Of a stretch of 64,000 bases of DNA, positions 9,761-20,926 are shown one piece after another (within the stretch, counting starts at the first letter, position 1; each line of letters begins with the position of its first letter). The DNA lies in the NCBI RefSeq assembly GCF_000227135.1, contig NC_018254.1:82354-146353 (forward strand), read 5' to 3'. Position numbers and translations under genes: made by a program. Origin of the DNA: Leishmania donovani (taxonomy: Eukaryota > Euglenozoa > Kinetoplastea > Trypanosomatida > Trypanosomatidae). Below the pieces are notes generated by a model. That model ran no database searches, was not told the origin of the DNA, and saw only the letters and a list, made by a program, of their open reading frames with translations.

Positions 9761-10673
9761 TTGTCATCGGAAGTTTCACCCACGAGCCTATACACACACA
9801 GACACTCTCGACTTCTCCCTGCAGCACTACCCCCCGTGATCGCCGTTGAGTGCCGTGCGGCACTCCTGGAAACGGCATCAACTACGCACACGCATACACA
9901 AACATTCATCTCACTCGAACACAGACTGTGGCGAAGCCTCGCCTTGGGCAGCGAATGCAGCCGTCCACCCATCGCACTCTGCCGATGCGATCTCCTGTGC
10001 CTTTCACAGCCAGTCCGTGAGCAGCTGCCCGCCGTCTCATGGAAGGACAGGAGACCTCCGCGCACCACTACTGCACCCGGCCCCTCTCTACCCTCTGCTC
10101 CCCTCGCAAGCACCTTCCTCAGCGAGCGACTCCAGCATCCACTCTTCGGCGATGACGTTCCTCGTCCAGACGGGGCCCCGACCCGAGTTGAGTTCGTCTG
10201 GTTGGACCCGAACGACAGCCCGCGTGTACGGGCTGGCGCAGCACAGCCGGCATACCCTCTCTCTCATGTTTGCATAGATCATCCGACGACTGCACAGGTG
10301 GCAGGCCGTACCCCATCCTCCCTGGGCCCATCGGGGGGTCTAGGGAGGGGCGGCCTTCTCATATCGAAATCCTTCACCTTAAGGGAGGGGGGATCGCCCC
10401 CACCTCCTCCGCCAAGCCCCGGGGGCGTTGACCCCGAGCGTTACATGGGTACGCTCAGCGACGGGATTCGCCGCAAGCAGAACAAGCTCCATCGCGGCTC
10501 GCCTCACACCGGAGGACGACCTACAGACGCTCTTCCAGCCATCCGCAAGATGCCCTCTGAGCGCCTCAGCAGGAACGGGCTATCCCAGGCAGACGGCACT
10601 GCTCTTCACCACGTGGCGCAGCGGCTTGTGCAGGGAATCGACCGCATCGCCACGCGTCAACACGGCCAGCAAG

Positions 10674-11201
10674 NNNNNNNNNNNNNNNNNNNNNNNNNNN
10701 NNNNNNNNNNNNNNNNNNNNNNNNNNNNNNNNNNNNNNNNNNNNNNNNNNNNNNNNNNNNNNNNNNNNNNNNNNNNNNNNNNNNNNNNNNNNNNNNNNNN
10801 NNNNNNNNNNNNNNNNNNNNNNNNNNNNNNNNNNNNNNNNNNNNNNNNNNNNNNNNNNNNNNNNNNNNNNNNNNNNNNNNNNNNNNNNNNNNNNNNNNNN
10901 NNNNNNNNNNNNNNNNNNNNNNNNNNNNNNNNNNNNNNNNNNNNNNNNNNNNNNNNNNNNNNNNNNNNNNNNNNNNNNNNNNNNNNNNNNNNNNNNNNNN
11001 NNNNNNNNNNNNNNNNNNNNNNNNNNNNNNNNNNNNNNNNNNNNNNNNNNNNNNNNNNNNNNNNNNNNNNNNNNNNNNNNNNNNNNNNNNNNNNNNNNNN
11101 NNNNNNNNNNNNNNNNNNNNNNNNNNNNNNNNNNNNNNNNNNNNNNNNNNNNNNNNNNNNNNNNNNNNNNNNNNNNNNNNNNNNNNNNNNNNNNNNNNNN
11201 N
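10674..11201. other. Assembly gap (528 N)
   Basis: The largest gap in the window. Its size differs from the 99-N placeholders, so it may be an estimated length. Confidence 0.95.
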
Positions 11202-11356
11202 GCCGTCATCACGAAGCACGGAGGCCCTCACCTAAACAACAGCAACACAGGGGCGGAGGAGGAGGCCCAGGCGCGAGTACATTCAAGGCGGCAGAAACAG
11301 GAGAAAAATGTGCCGCCAACGCCCTCGTGCGACTCTTGCCGCAAAAGTCCCTTCCG

Positions 11357-11384
11357 CACACACACACACACACACACACACAAA
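11357..11384. repeat. CA dinucleotide repeat
   Basis: Uninterrupted CA units in the region downstream of the large gap. It interrupts whatever open frame lies here with a His-Thr run, which argues against strong coding constraint at this spot. Confidence 0.85.
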
Positions 11385-12007
11385 TATGCGCGCCGTTGGA
11401 TCCGTCTGCCTCGCCAACTGAGGGGAGGGGGGGCCTCATCGCGAACGGACGCTCCTCAACACGGCATGACGGGCCGAAGGGGCTCTCCTTTCGCTGCGTC
11501 CAGCACGGCCGACGACGCAGTCCGGCTTGCTACCCTTTTTCCCGCTACGTCGCACCTTTGGTGAATCATCGCCGGCTCCTCGCTGGGAAGACGGCCAGCA
11601 GCTGGGACGAAGTCTGCCGTCTGACCCCACAGAGCTTCTTCAGCGTCTCCGCCAAAGTAGCGCCTAACCAGGGGGCGGAGGCAAAGCCAAGTTGGGGTGC
11701 GGCCCTTCCGTCCAGACCTCTTCGGCGTCGTGCGGCACGGTTACAGACGCTTCTCCGTACTTTGGATCCTCGGAACATGCGCATGCTGCTGGTGACACGA
11801 ACGATTGCCCTCTTTTCTTTTCCTGCCCTGCTCTTTCTCTCTCTCTCACTGGCGAAGGAAAAGAGTCGTACCCTTGTCCTCGTGGCCCATAAAGCAAACG
11901 TGTGCAGATCTACCCTGTGCGCCTTTCCACTCCCCTCTTCCTTCCCTTCCCTCCGCCCACATACACGCATACAGCGGGCGGCCATAAAGAGAAGCTGCAA
12001 AGAATAA

Positions 12008-12459
12008 GAGACCCAGAAAAAAAGTGCGCACGTGCCCGTAGGTGCGCCATCTTTTGTCATCGCCCGCCCGCCCCCATCCTTGTGCTTGATCGTTTCTTCT
12101 CATCCTCCTCTTCCTCGTTCTCGTTTTCTCTCTTGGGTCAACGACGGTGGACACATCGTGGAGAAGGCGAAGCGATCGTGACTTCCTTTCTTTCTCTATG
12201 GTAAGAGCACACCTTCATTGCCATTCGACAGTCATATAGACTCTTCACTTCATAGACTCTCCCGTCTACGTCTTTTTCGTTCTTGTCTTCTATTTTTCCA
12301 CCCTTTCACCTTCACGTAAGCGACAGCTCTTCGGCAGACAGACACGCGCGAGTACTCGGCCCCTCCTTGTTTATATTGCTTGATCTATCCAACCCCTTTG
12401 TATTGTTTGTCGAGCCTTTTTTGGTTTTCATCGGCACACACATTCAGACACCCAGCTTC
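12008..12459. promoter_or_regulatory. 5' flank of RRM gene with polypyrimidine tracts
   Basis: A long pyrimidine-rich tract at about 12089-12137 and a second at 12181-12199 precede the RRM gene. These are candidate trans-splicing polypyrimidine tracts. I cannot choose the acceptor AG with confidence, because several follow each tract. Confidence 0.4.
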
Positions 12460-13947
12460 ATGATGAACGTCAAGCAGGCAAAGGCGTGGGAGGACATCTC
12501 CCTGTGCCGCTCCGTGTCCACCATCAGCAGCTCTGCCTCCACCGCTGAGGCCACAGCTGGTAACGATGTGTCTTCGTTCCTGTTTGAAGACTACCGCGAT
12601 GATGCCTTTTCTACCAAGTCCCGCTGCAAGCACTGGCTGTCGGTGGGCCACCTGGGCCTCACCACCACCGATGCGGAGCTCAAGTCTCTCTTTTACCCGT
12701 ACGGCGCCGACGAGGCTTTCACAGCGTGGGAGGGGGCGATCATGACGGGATTTGTCGGGTTCGACTCACCCGAGATGGCGGACCTGGCAGCGCAGAAAAT
12801 GCACGCCTTCGTTCCTCGGGGGCAGTCGCAGGCGCTGACGGTGCACGCGGTGACACTGGAGGAGGTGTCGCAGGCCCACTCCAAGAGTCCAAAGTCGTTG
12901 CTGGCGGCGCTGTGCAGTGAGTGCCCCACGCAGGGTATCAGCGCCATGATTAGGCGCAGCAAGTCCCCTGTGGCCGTGGCCAGGGACGTGGCGATGGAGG
13001 TGGCGCGCGCCTCTCCGGTGATTCTGCAGCGTCTCTTGGCGGCCTTGTCTGACCTCTCCCCGCAGTGGTTCGGCTTCGCCTCCTTTACCGAGGAGCTACT
13101 CAAGTCACTACTGGGGTTGCTGCTGGAGGCAGGCGAGCTGAATGCTGCGCAGACCATCAACTGCGGCACCGTGGCTGGTAATCTCTTCCAGATGAAAATG
13201 ACCACCGGCGACCCGTACTACCTGGCCGGACGACTGCTGCTAAAGGCTGGGCACAGGCTGGGGCAGCTCGAGGGCATTTGCGCGCTGGCGCACACATGCG
13301 CGATGATCCCTAACTGCCACATGTCTAGGGCTTCTTTCTGGGCTCAGGTGGCGGATATCGCCACGAAGGTGACGGACCCGGAAGCGAGCCATGCCCTCCT
13401 CGGTCACCTCCGCCGTTACACCAAGACAAGTGCACACGTAGCAACCACTGCCACCAGTTTGCTGTCGTCATCTGTATCGTCTCCGTCGGTGTTCTCGACG
13501 ATGCCGTGTGCCCCTGCAACCGCGACGCAGCAGCAGTTGGTACGCCAGCTCGTGCCTCTACAGTACCCGCGTCAGGACGAGATGAAGCGCCGCACCATCT
13601 ACGTTTCTCACTTGCCTGGCCTCCTGCCGCAGAGCATGTTGCTTGAGCTCCTCACCACAGCTGGCCCTGTCAACAAGGTGCGCATCTGCGCCGGAGCTGG
13701 CTACTGCACGCTGTTTGCCTTTGTGGAGATGCGCACACTGGAGGGGGCGCAGCGGGCCATGTGCATGAACGGCCTTCAGCTGATGGGGTTTGCCATCCGT
13801 GTGCAGACGGCCCGAAACGCGGTGCAGGACGTGCTCGAGGAGGATGCACGATTCGACGCGAATGGGGCTTTGATTCAGCCCTGCCTCTTTGGCGTGTCTC
13901 AGGCCCCACTGTCCAAGTGCCTGAGCCCCGCCGAATGGATCCACTGA
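12460..13947 (+). CDS. RNA-binding protein, RRM - helical (MIF4G-like) - RRM
   Basis: 495 residues from the ATG at 12460; a second ATG follows directly. Residues about 57-132 form a divergent RRM: the RNP2-like strand WLSVGHLG and the RNP1-like strand MTGFVGFD. Residues about 140-340 are alpha-helical with the repeated-helix look of MIF4G domains (for example LLKSLLGLLLEAGELNAAQ then VAGNLFQMK). Residues about 378-458 are a clearer RRM, with RNP2 TIYVSHLP and RNP1 TLFAFVEM. A Ser/Thr/Pro/Gln-rich linker separates the middle from the second RRM. The organism controls gene expression mainly after transcription, so a role in mRNA stability or translation is likely. The target is unknown. The MIF4G call is weaker than the RRM calls. 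Confidence 0.75.
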   Translation: MMNVKQAKAWEDISLCRSVSTISSSASTAEATAGNDVSSFLFEDYRDDAFSTKSRCKHWLSVGHLGLTTTDAELKSLFYPYGADEAFTAWEGAIMTGFVGFDSPEMADLAAQKMHAFVPRGQSQALTVHAVTLEEVSQAHSKSPKSLLAALCSECPTQGISAMIRRSKSPVAVARDVAMEVARASPVILQRLLAALSDLSPQWFGFASFTEELLKSLLGLLLEAGELNAAQTINCGTVAGNLFQMKMTTGDPYYLAGRLLLKAGHRLGQLEGICALAHTCAMIPNCHMSRASFWAQVADIATKVTDPEASHALLGHLRRYTKTSAHVATTATSLLSSSVSSPSVFSTMPCAPATATQQQLVRQLVPLQYPRQDEMKRRTIYVSHLPGLLPQSMLLELLTTAGPVNKVRICAGAGYCTLFAFVEMRTLEGAQRAMCMNGLQLMGFAIRVQTARNAVQDVLEEDARFDANGALIQPCLFGVSQAPLSKCLSPAEWIH

Positions 13948-16900
13948 TGCACATGCGCGATAGTTGGCTCGTTTTGGTGCCGCCTACACCTCCTTCAAAG
14001 GGGGGTTCCGCCCACGCCTTGATACCCTCGCACACCAATGGCACGGGTGCACTTACAGCGGCGCGCGAATGTGCGCTTGTGCGTCTTTCTTGCTCTCTCC
14101 CTGTTCTGCTGAACGCGCCACACGTTTCTTCTTCCCAGTGGAACGACGTCGCCGGCTGCCACACTCTTTTTCCGTATGGCCGGTCATTTGCAGCGGCCGA
14201 GTTGGCGGGACAAGAGTGAAGGACGGAGTCAGTGCGCAGTTGCCGGGTGTGGGTGTCGTATTGCATTGCGGATGAGGTGCAGCCTGGCGCTCATCGCGTG
14301 ACGATGTCTTGTGCACTATTACTGGATTTAATTCTCGCATGTGGATGGCTTGGTGTGGCCTGCCAGTAACGCTTGCTTTCCTTTTTTTTTTCGGTTTAGT
14401 GCATCTTCGATCCGTGAGACATGCTGGCGTCTTCCTGGGCAGGCGCGCAGAGGAGAGAGGGCAGAGGGACGTGGCCTGTGTGCTGTAACTGGGTGGGTCT
14501 TGGCGTCAAGAGTGTGGCATGTATGGATGTGTAGAAGAATTGGCCTCATGCTGTGTCCCATAAAAACACAGACGGTATGGTAGCCGCGGTGCCAGCTACA
14601 TCTCTTTCATCTCCCTCTTATACACCCTTCCTCCTCCCTCGCGCGCGCACACACGAAGACGGTTCACAAAGGCACACCAACGCAGCGGAAGTGTGTCGCC
14701 CCTTTCCCCCGTCACATGTCACGTGCTCATTTCTTTTTGTTTTGCTGTTGTTTTCTTTTTTCCATGTGTCTTGCAGGGGTGATGCACGATAGAAAACTCG
14801 CATCTTCAATTATGCTGGTTTCTCTCTCGTTCTCTTTTCCACTGCAGCCGCCTCCCATTCGTGTATCATAGAAGTTTGTCTGTCTCCGTGTTTTTTTTTT
14901 TGTCTCTCTGGCGTCTCTTCTCAACGCAGCTGTGTTGAACGCACACCGGCGCGTGATGAGGTCATTTGCTTGCTCGTTCTCCCCCTTTTTTTGGAGGGGA
15001 CTCGAAGATTCTCTTGCGCGTGCTCATAGATACCTTTTCACCCCCTCCTCCGACTGCACTAGCCCACAAGCACGCACACATGCACTATACATGTGAGAGA
15101 GAGAGGAAGGTTGAACGCTGAGGAGCGGGGGGCACTGTTTCACAACGTCTTTCCCGCCCTCCCGCTGTCGAGTCTAGCGTATGGCAGGCCTGGCACTCTC
15201 CGCGGCCGACCTCACCAGACTCACACTCTCACCACAGCGGCGAGAGTAGGAACGAAAGAGGCGTCGAGTGCCGTTGAGGGCGGCCGTTTGGTTTTGTTGT
15301 CATCTGCGCTTTTGCTTTGTTTGCCACGCCCTCTGCCGCTTTCTTGTTGTTGTTTCACCACGTTTTATAGATCGACGCTTCGCCACCCCTCCTTTTTTCT
15401 TTCCGTGCGCTGCCTTGCATCTGAACGCGCTCGGTGAAAGCGTCTTCACCCTCCCTTCTTCCCGCGCTCCTGGCTCTCCTTGCCTTCCCCCTTCCCATCG
15501 GTGAATGCGGCGAGACATGTACGCGGCCAAAGACAAGACGGCGTGGTTTCAGGTTGGCGTTTTATGTGTGCTTGTGTTTCTAGTTTTTTTTTCTTTTGGC
15601 GTTCACCGACCCCCTCTTCGTCTGCTCGCTCTTTCCTGTGGGGTGAGCTGTGCCATTGCGCATGTGCGTGCATGCTGTGACCAGCGCGGACAGATGAGGG
15701 AGAGGGGGGAGGGGGGCGCCTCCGCACCCGTTGTCTTATTGCCTTTTTCCCATTTCGCGCTGCTTGGGCACTCACTAAAAATAGCAAAAAACAGAAGAGA
15801 GCGAGAGACGCAGCAGCTGCGCGTATCCCCATCAGTACAACTCGCTTGTCATTTTTATATCCCTTTCTCGTATCTGCATTACTTCGCACTCCTTGTTCTG
15901 TACAGCTTCCGTTTCGCCTCCATCTCGGGCTCCGCTACCCTGCACGCTCCGCCCGTCACCTGCAGCGGTTTCTCTGTGCTCCCAATTTGAACTTCACATG
16001 TGCGGCTGCTCGACTCGTTTCTCCCACGCGATTGCTCCCTCCCGCTCTATTTTTTTTTCTTTTCCTCTTCAGAGTGCCTTTCTGTTTTGTTCTCTGCCTC
16101 TCCTATCCTTCTCACGCCCCTATCGCCGTGCGTTGCTGGCGGCGACTGGGGGAGAGAGAGAGGGTGGGGGCGGGAGGGGCGGCGATGGGCAAACACGCCC
16201 ACATTCAATAGAACCACACTTTCTTTCCTCCATTTTCTCTATATATCTCCCTGCCTTATTGTTTTTTTTTTCCTTTCGTGCTTGGCAAGCGCGTGCGTGG
16301 GCGTTCGTGTTTGCGCTCTTTTTTTCTTCGTGGTTTCTGTGAGCTCGTCCGCAGTGGACTCATTGCCTGGAGCTTCTGCTATGCAGCCATCTCCACCAGC
16401 GTGCTCTCACGCTATCGCTCGCCGCCGTTCACTCCTCTCTCTCGCGCCACTCATTTATGAGTGCTTGCCTCCCTTCTAGAGTGTTTAGGGCAGAAGGTAG
16501 TAGAAAAGGGCAGCGATGGGGAACCGGGCAGACGCCGTTGTGCACCGTCGAAGAAAGCGCGCGAATGCATGTCACAGGTTGGTGCGCAGACGAGGAGGGG
16601 GCACATACAAGATTCTCGAAGCAAGCCGCAAAATCACGTGCTTCCTATGCCATGTAGACGGCACGCCCCTTCCCTTCCTGCGTCTCTGCCTTTCTTTCCA
16701 CTGCGGGTGGGAGAAGATGACGGGCCTTGATTCATCTGTATTTGTGTTCGTGTTCCCTCCATTACGATACGAGCGGCGCGTTACGACCACCGCCGTTACC
16801 ACTTGTGCAGAAAAAAAAAGCAGCGGACTTCACACGCATGCGTGACTTGCCGAGGCTGACGGAAGAGGTGCACCAGAAACATGCTTCAGACTTCAGGGAT

Positions 16901-17253
16901 GGTATTGTCTCCTCCCTCACTCTCTGTCTTCCCTTCGCTCTGGTGGGCGCTCTCTTGTGTGCCCATTTTACGTGGCTGACACAGCTGAGGTGTACCCCAC
17001 TCGCCCACCGTCTCTCGTGATTCCTTGCTTGTTGACAGCCGTCTGGACTTGCCATGTGCTCTGAGTGCATGCCTCCCTCACAGCTTTAATTTTGTCTGCA
17101 CTCGCCTCTCTGCTCCTCCACCGCTCAGCGCTCCCTGTCTCTGTGCGGCACCCACTTCTCTCTCGCCGCTTTACGTAGGCATTCGCACATATACGCACAT
17201 GCATGCACACCAAACCAGCGCGCATGCGGAACTGAAGTAGATTGTCGATTGCC
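13948..17253. other. Long intergenic region (3.3 kb), no gene seen
   Basis: Strongly strand-biased, pyrimidine-rich DNA with many T-runs (14389, 14756, 14890, 16050, 16262) and some C-runs. Small open frames occur but are low-complexity (Phe, Ser, Leu) translations of the pyrimidine tracts. I see no RNA gene. It probably contains a long 3'UTR of the RRM gene and the 5' flank of the ATPase gene. Confidence 0.55.
17091..17128 (+). promoter_or_regulatory. Candidate spliced-leader acceptor for the AAA+ gene
   Basis: A pyrimidine-rich run ends in AG at 17127-17128, 125 bases before the ATG at 17254. The implied leader contains a short upstream open frame starting with ATG at about 17200 and ending at the TAG at 17238-17240. 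Another possible AG is at 17037-17038. Confidence 0.4.
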
Positions 17254-19224
17254 ATGATCCGCGTGCCGGGCAACTGGACTTGCGCCCAGTCTCCCTGCGC
17301 ATTCGTTGAGGTACGCGATGAGTGCTATCTGTGCCGCCTTGTGCCCGTCTTCACCGCCACACTTACGTACGAACTGGAAACTTCTGTCCGGGTGAACTTG
17401 CTAGAGGCGCGGCGCTTCGCGAGTCAGGACTTCGCCCTTGCAGAGACTCATCAGGTTGTGTACGCGTCGTGCTCGAGCGGCATCGAATATCGCCCCTGTG
17501 CTCCTGGCGACCGCTCGAGAGAGGCGATGGTGATCCGGTGTCCTGTATTCCACTATACGGCAAAGGAGGTGACAGTGGACGGGCCGCGACGTGCCGCCCG
17601 TGCGACCGCTGCTCATATCGCGGCCGCCCTTATGGGACGCTACGTTGTCGTCGGGGCTCAGTTCCGCACCCTAGACGGTTTCTACACGGTGCGTCAAGTG
17701 ACGCTACAGAAGGGTTATCGCGGCATAGCGCTTGTCAGCGGCGACTGCCGTGTGCGCGTGAATGATGCTCGGCGGGCCGGCAGCAGCAGCCTTGGCGGGA
17801 GAGGGGCAGCGCGGCCCATTGGCCTCGAAAGTGAGACAGATCAACTCCTGCAGCTGCTGGCGTGCGCCGACAAGTCCGTCGGTGCGATTGTCGGTGTCAT
17901 GGCACGCGGCCCTCGAGGGTGTGGCGTTTCCAGCACGGTGAGGTATGCTCTGGAAAGCGTTGCTGCCACGCACACGGTGCTAGGATGGTCGAGCTGCTTC
18001 TCACCGTCAGAGGCATTTCAAGAGGGGTGGGGTGGCACTGTGGTTCTGGTGGTCACTGACGCTGAGCACGTCTTTGCGGCGGCTGAGCCGGAGGTGGCCA
18101 AGCTTCATTTGCGCAAGCTCCAGCGGGACGCTGCGGTTCTTCGCGGCGGAGGCAACGGTGCCGCCCGGTCGGTTGTGGTGCTGTGCGTCAGCCACGGCTA
18201 CGGTCTCTGTGCGCCCGACGTACTGGACGAGCTCGTCGCCTTTCACCTTGTGTTTTACTTCCCTGGTGCGTTGCAGCGCGCAGTCTTGCTGGCCAGCGTG
18301 CGAGGCGGCAGCGCCATGGACTGGCTGAGCGCTGCGCAGGGTCTCGTGGGACGGACATGCGCGGAGACGCTGGAGGCGGCCCGGCGGCCGGACATCGCCT
18401 CCGTTCTCCCCTTCAAGGCAGTGCGGTGGTCGGAGATCGGCGGGCTGGCGGAGGTGAAGGACAGGCTGCATCGCGCACTTGTGTGGCCGCAACAGCAGCC
18501 GGAGCGGATGCAGCGCTTCCACATCACCCCACCGCGCGGCATCCTCCTCTATGGCCCCCCAGGGTGTGCCAAGACGACGCTCATTAAGGCGCTTTGTTCA
18601 GAAGGGAACTTCTCGCTCATCTACCTGGACTCGGCGACCGTGTTGAGCGCGTATGTGGGGGAGAGCGAGCGCTACCTGCGAGACGTCTTCACTCGCGCCC
18701 GCCGCCAGGCGCCGTGCATTGTGTTCTTTGATGAGGTGGAGGTGCTTGGCGGCCGCCGAGTCAGCGGCGGGCACGACAGCGAGCACGTGCGCCTCCTGTC
18801 GACCCTTCTCACCGAGATGGACGGCTTCGCAGACATCCACGGGGTCTGTTTTGTGGGGGCCACCAACGTGCCGCACCTCCTCGATCCAGCGTTGATGCGG
18901 CCTGGACGGTTTGATTACATGGTACACGTTCCTCTGCCCACCTTGGCAGATCGCGAGTCCATTCTCCAACTGCTGCTGTGCAGAACCGCCGCTGACACCC
19001 GCATCATCGCGGAGCAGACGGAAGGTTTCAGCGGCGCGGACCTCAAGGTCTTCTGCTCCGAGGCTCTTTTAGCGTTGTTCAAAGAGTCTGCTGGTGTTCC
19101 ACAGGTGCTGCAGGAGAGGGCCAGCGTGACAGCATACCTGTTGCAGAAGGCGAGCGGCTTTAAGCGCACTCACTACGACTCGACCGCTCTAGACCAGTTT
19201 CAACGTGAGCACGCATCTGCGTGA
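17254..19224 (+). CDS. AFG2/SPATA5-like AAA+ ATPase with degenerate first ATPase domain
   Basis: 656 residues from the ATG at 17254. The C-terminal ATPase domain is complete. It has Walker A GPPGCAKT (434-441), the pore-loop and sensor region with YVGESER, Walker B IVFFDEVE (489-496), and a second region of homology with GATN and RPGRFD (about 536-555). The linker before it (EIGGLAEVKDRL) is typical of type II Cdc48-like ATPases. The Cys in Walker A plus YVGESER favour the AFG2/SPATA5/SPATA5L1 group, whose members release assembly factors from pre-60S ribosomes. The first ATPase domain (about 195-380) keeps only a remnant, GPRGCGVSS at 219-227, with no Lys-Thr, so it should not hydrolyse ATP. 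PEX6 also has one weak domain and is the main alternative. Confidence 0.75.
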   Translation: MIRVPGNWTCAQSPCAFVEVRDECYLCRLVPVFTATLTYELETSVRVNLLEARRFASQDFALAETHQVVYASCSSGIEYRPCAPGDRSREAMVIRCPVFHYTAKEVTVDGPRRAARATAAHIAAALMGRYVVVGAQFRTLDGFYTVRQVTLQKGYRGIALVSGDCRVRVNDARRAGSSSLGGRGAARPIGLESETDQLLQLLACADKSVGAIVGVMARGPRGCGVSSTVRYALESVAATHTVLGWSSCFSPSEAFQEGWGGTVVLVVTDAEHVFAAAEPEVAKLHLRKLQRDAAVLRGGGNGAARSVVVLCVSHGYGLCAPDVLDELVAFHLVFYFPGALQRAVLLASVRGGSAMDWLSAAQGLVGRTCAETLEAARRPDIASVLPFKAVRWSEIGGLAEVKDRLHRALVWPQQQPERMQRFHITPPRGILLYGPPGCAKTTLIKALCSEGNFSLIYLDSATVLSAYVGESERYLRDVFTRARRQAPCIVFFDEVEVLGGRRVSGGHDSEHVRLLSTLLTEMDGFADIHGVCFVGATNVPHLLDPALMRPGRFDYMVHVPLPTLADRESILQLLLCRTAADTRIIAEQTEGFSGADLKVFCSEALLALFKESAGVPQVLQERASVTAYLLQKASGFKRTHYDSTALDQFQREHASA

Positions 19225-20076
19225 GCGTGGGAGACGGTGAAGAAAAGGCAGTTTGGCATCAGCTCTGTATCCACCCTGCCCCCTTCCCCCTTTTTCCTCC
19301 GCTCTTTGCGTAGGGACGCCGGCCATTGCACTCTTCTCTTCGTTCCCTTGCCTCACCACTGTTGCCCACACACCACAGACACGAGGGCGCACACGAACCG
19401 CTGCTCCTCAACGCTTCCTTTTTCGCCACCTTTTCCTTCTCCCCCGTTTGCCGTGCTGCATTTCGGCGCAGCGACACGTACGACATCGCGTAAGTAATCC
19501 ATGACCGGAGTCTCTCTCAACCAGGCACAGTGCAGCACTGCATGCACCATCTAGGGCATGAGGGCGGTGCGCGAGTGCGTCGCAGCACCTCAAGCTGGCT
19601 CGTGTGAGGACGAGTACGTTTTTCGTGTTGCTGCTTGGCATGCGTTCCTTTGCTTCCCGAGTGGCCACGTTGCACCTCAGTGGTGCGCTGTTCCTTTCGT
19701 AAATGCTGCTGCACGCGCAGGCAGGGCCTCTCGAACACCCTCACCTCCCCACGCACGGAGTCTACCTCGTCGCCCTTTCTGCTTGGGCTCCCTCGTCCAT
19801 CCCTCCCTTACACTGTGCTGTGCTTGTGTTTCCCATGTTTCACGTGCGGCGGGCTCTGCTGCCCCATCGTGCTTTTGTAATGCGGCACATCTCGCGGACG
19901 CTGACGCGACGCATACACATATACATAAGTACACCTCCACTTCACTGGCTGGCGTGTACAACAGACGCTCCCCCTTTCCTCTACCTCTCTCTCGCTCGTC
20001 ATTACACGACTTCTCTTCCGCGTCTTCTCGTTCTTCAAGTTGGTTCATCGGCTTGAGGGTGTGCGTGCCTTTCAAG
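19225..20076. other. Intergenic region, no gene seen
   Basis: Contains pyrimidine-rich tracts at about 19268-19310, 19420-19450 and 19976-20035. The last lies just upstream of the repeat-protein gene and may be its trans-splicing tract. An open frame runs from 19558 into the next gene without an ATG that I would use. I treat the coding part as starting at 20077. Confidence 0.55.
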
Positions 20077-20661
20077 ATGAACGTGGAGGTGACGGGGCGG
20101 TGTTTCTTTACAGGAGATGACTACTACATATCTCTTCCCATCACCAACAAGGCGGCCAACCGCGGAGAGCCACGACAGCTTCTATGCAGTGAGATGATTC
20201 ACTGGGACGACTACCGGCAAGAGCGCGGCATCAACGACGGCAAACCACCGATGCAGCAACTGTTTGCCTCTTCTTACGCGGAGCCACTCGTGCGCACCTT
20301 CGCCCTAGGCAATGATACATACGTGACGCAGGTGACGGGTGTGTCGGCGACCCAGGCCGGCTCATCCAGTCAAATGTTCAGTGCGGAGATGCTGCACTGG
20401 GACGACTACTGCGCAGCGCGTGGCATCCACACAGGGGAACCGACCATGGCAAGCCTCTTCCGCCCCTTTGAAAGCAAAAACATTCTTGTGTTTGACTTGA
20501 ATGAGCGCAAGCTCACTGAGTTTGAAGGGAACAGCGTCGCGCTCATCTCATATGGCGCCGATCGACAGACGTACTGCAGTGAGATGGAGCACAGGGACGA
20601 TTATGTCAGAGCAAAAACTGGGCAGGCACCGCAGCCCAGCATGGCGTCGTTGTTCGCTTGA
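20077..20661 (+). CDS. Protein of three tandem 65-residue repeats (EMxHxDDY repeat), unknown function
   Basis: 194 residues from the ATG at 20077. The whole protein is three modules of about 65 residues. Each ends with the same block: EM-x-H-x-DDY at 39-46, 104-111 and 169-176 (spacing exactly 65 and 65), then about 14-16 residues later P-x-MxxLF. Modules 1 and 2 have Trp in the motif (HWDDY) while module 3 has Arg (HRDDY). The start of each module is a beta-like stretch (YYISLPIT, TYVTQVTG, ILVFDLNE). There is no signal peptide and no membrane segment. I do not recognise the family. The invariant His and Asp-Asp pair could bind metal or a partner, but that is a guess. The frame stays open upstream. 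The ATG was chosen because the first module begins there. Confidence 0.75.
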   Translation: MNVEVTGRCFFTGDDYYISLPITNKAANRGEPRQLLCSEMIHWDDYRQERGINDGKPPMQQLFASSYAEPLVRTFALGNDTYVTQVTGVSATQAGSSSQMFSAEMLHWDDYCAARGIHTGEPTMASLFRPFESKNILVFDLNERKLTEFEGNSVALISYGADRQTYCSEMEHRDDYVRAKTGQAPQPSMASLFA

Positions 20662-20926
20662 TGGCCCGAAGGTAGGCGAAGGCGTTCAGACGTGACGAGG
20701 CGGCTTTCTGCTGCTGCTGCTGCGCCTGCGCCGCACTCCTTTTCGCATACAATCGACACATGACCAAGCCATGAAGCGACGCGCGTCTTTCCGTCTCTCT
20801 CCACGATTCTATCTCATAGCAGAGGAATATCTCGAGTGCACGTGTGCCCATGCACAGAAGTCGGCGTTGATGAACTCCATTTCCTTTAGCTTGCCGGTCT
20901 ATTTGAGCCCTTGATACCGGCTGCTT

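Larger units (their letters stand above)
9761..12007 (+). other. Unresolved open region, possible gene or gene remnant split by a gap
   Basis: One + frame is open from 9761 to the stop at 12005-12007 through a 528-N gap, which is a multiple of three. The stretch 10140-10673 has codon use like a real gene (for example YMGTLSDGIRRKQNKLHRG and HHVAQRLVQGIDRIATRQH). After the gap the same frame contains RLQTLLRTLDPRNMRMLLVT at about 11731-11790, which loosely recalls the LRPDNMRIVIVS segment of M16 insulysin-like peptidases. However, another + frame (10428-11564) is also open across the gap and looks equally coding after it, and there is no good ATG. The 3' part (11800-12007) looks like UTR. I cannot say whether this is a real gene with a frameshift, a pseudogene, or two overlapping open frames by chance. 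Confidence 0.3.
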
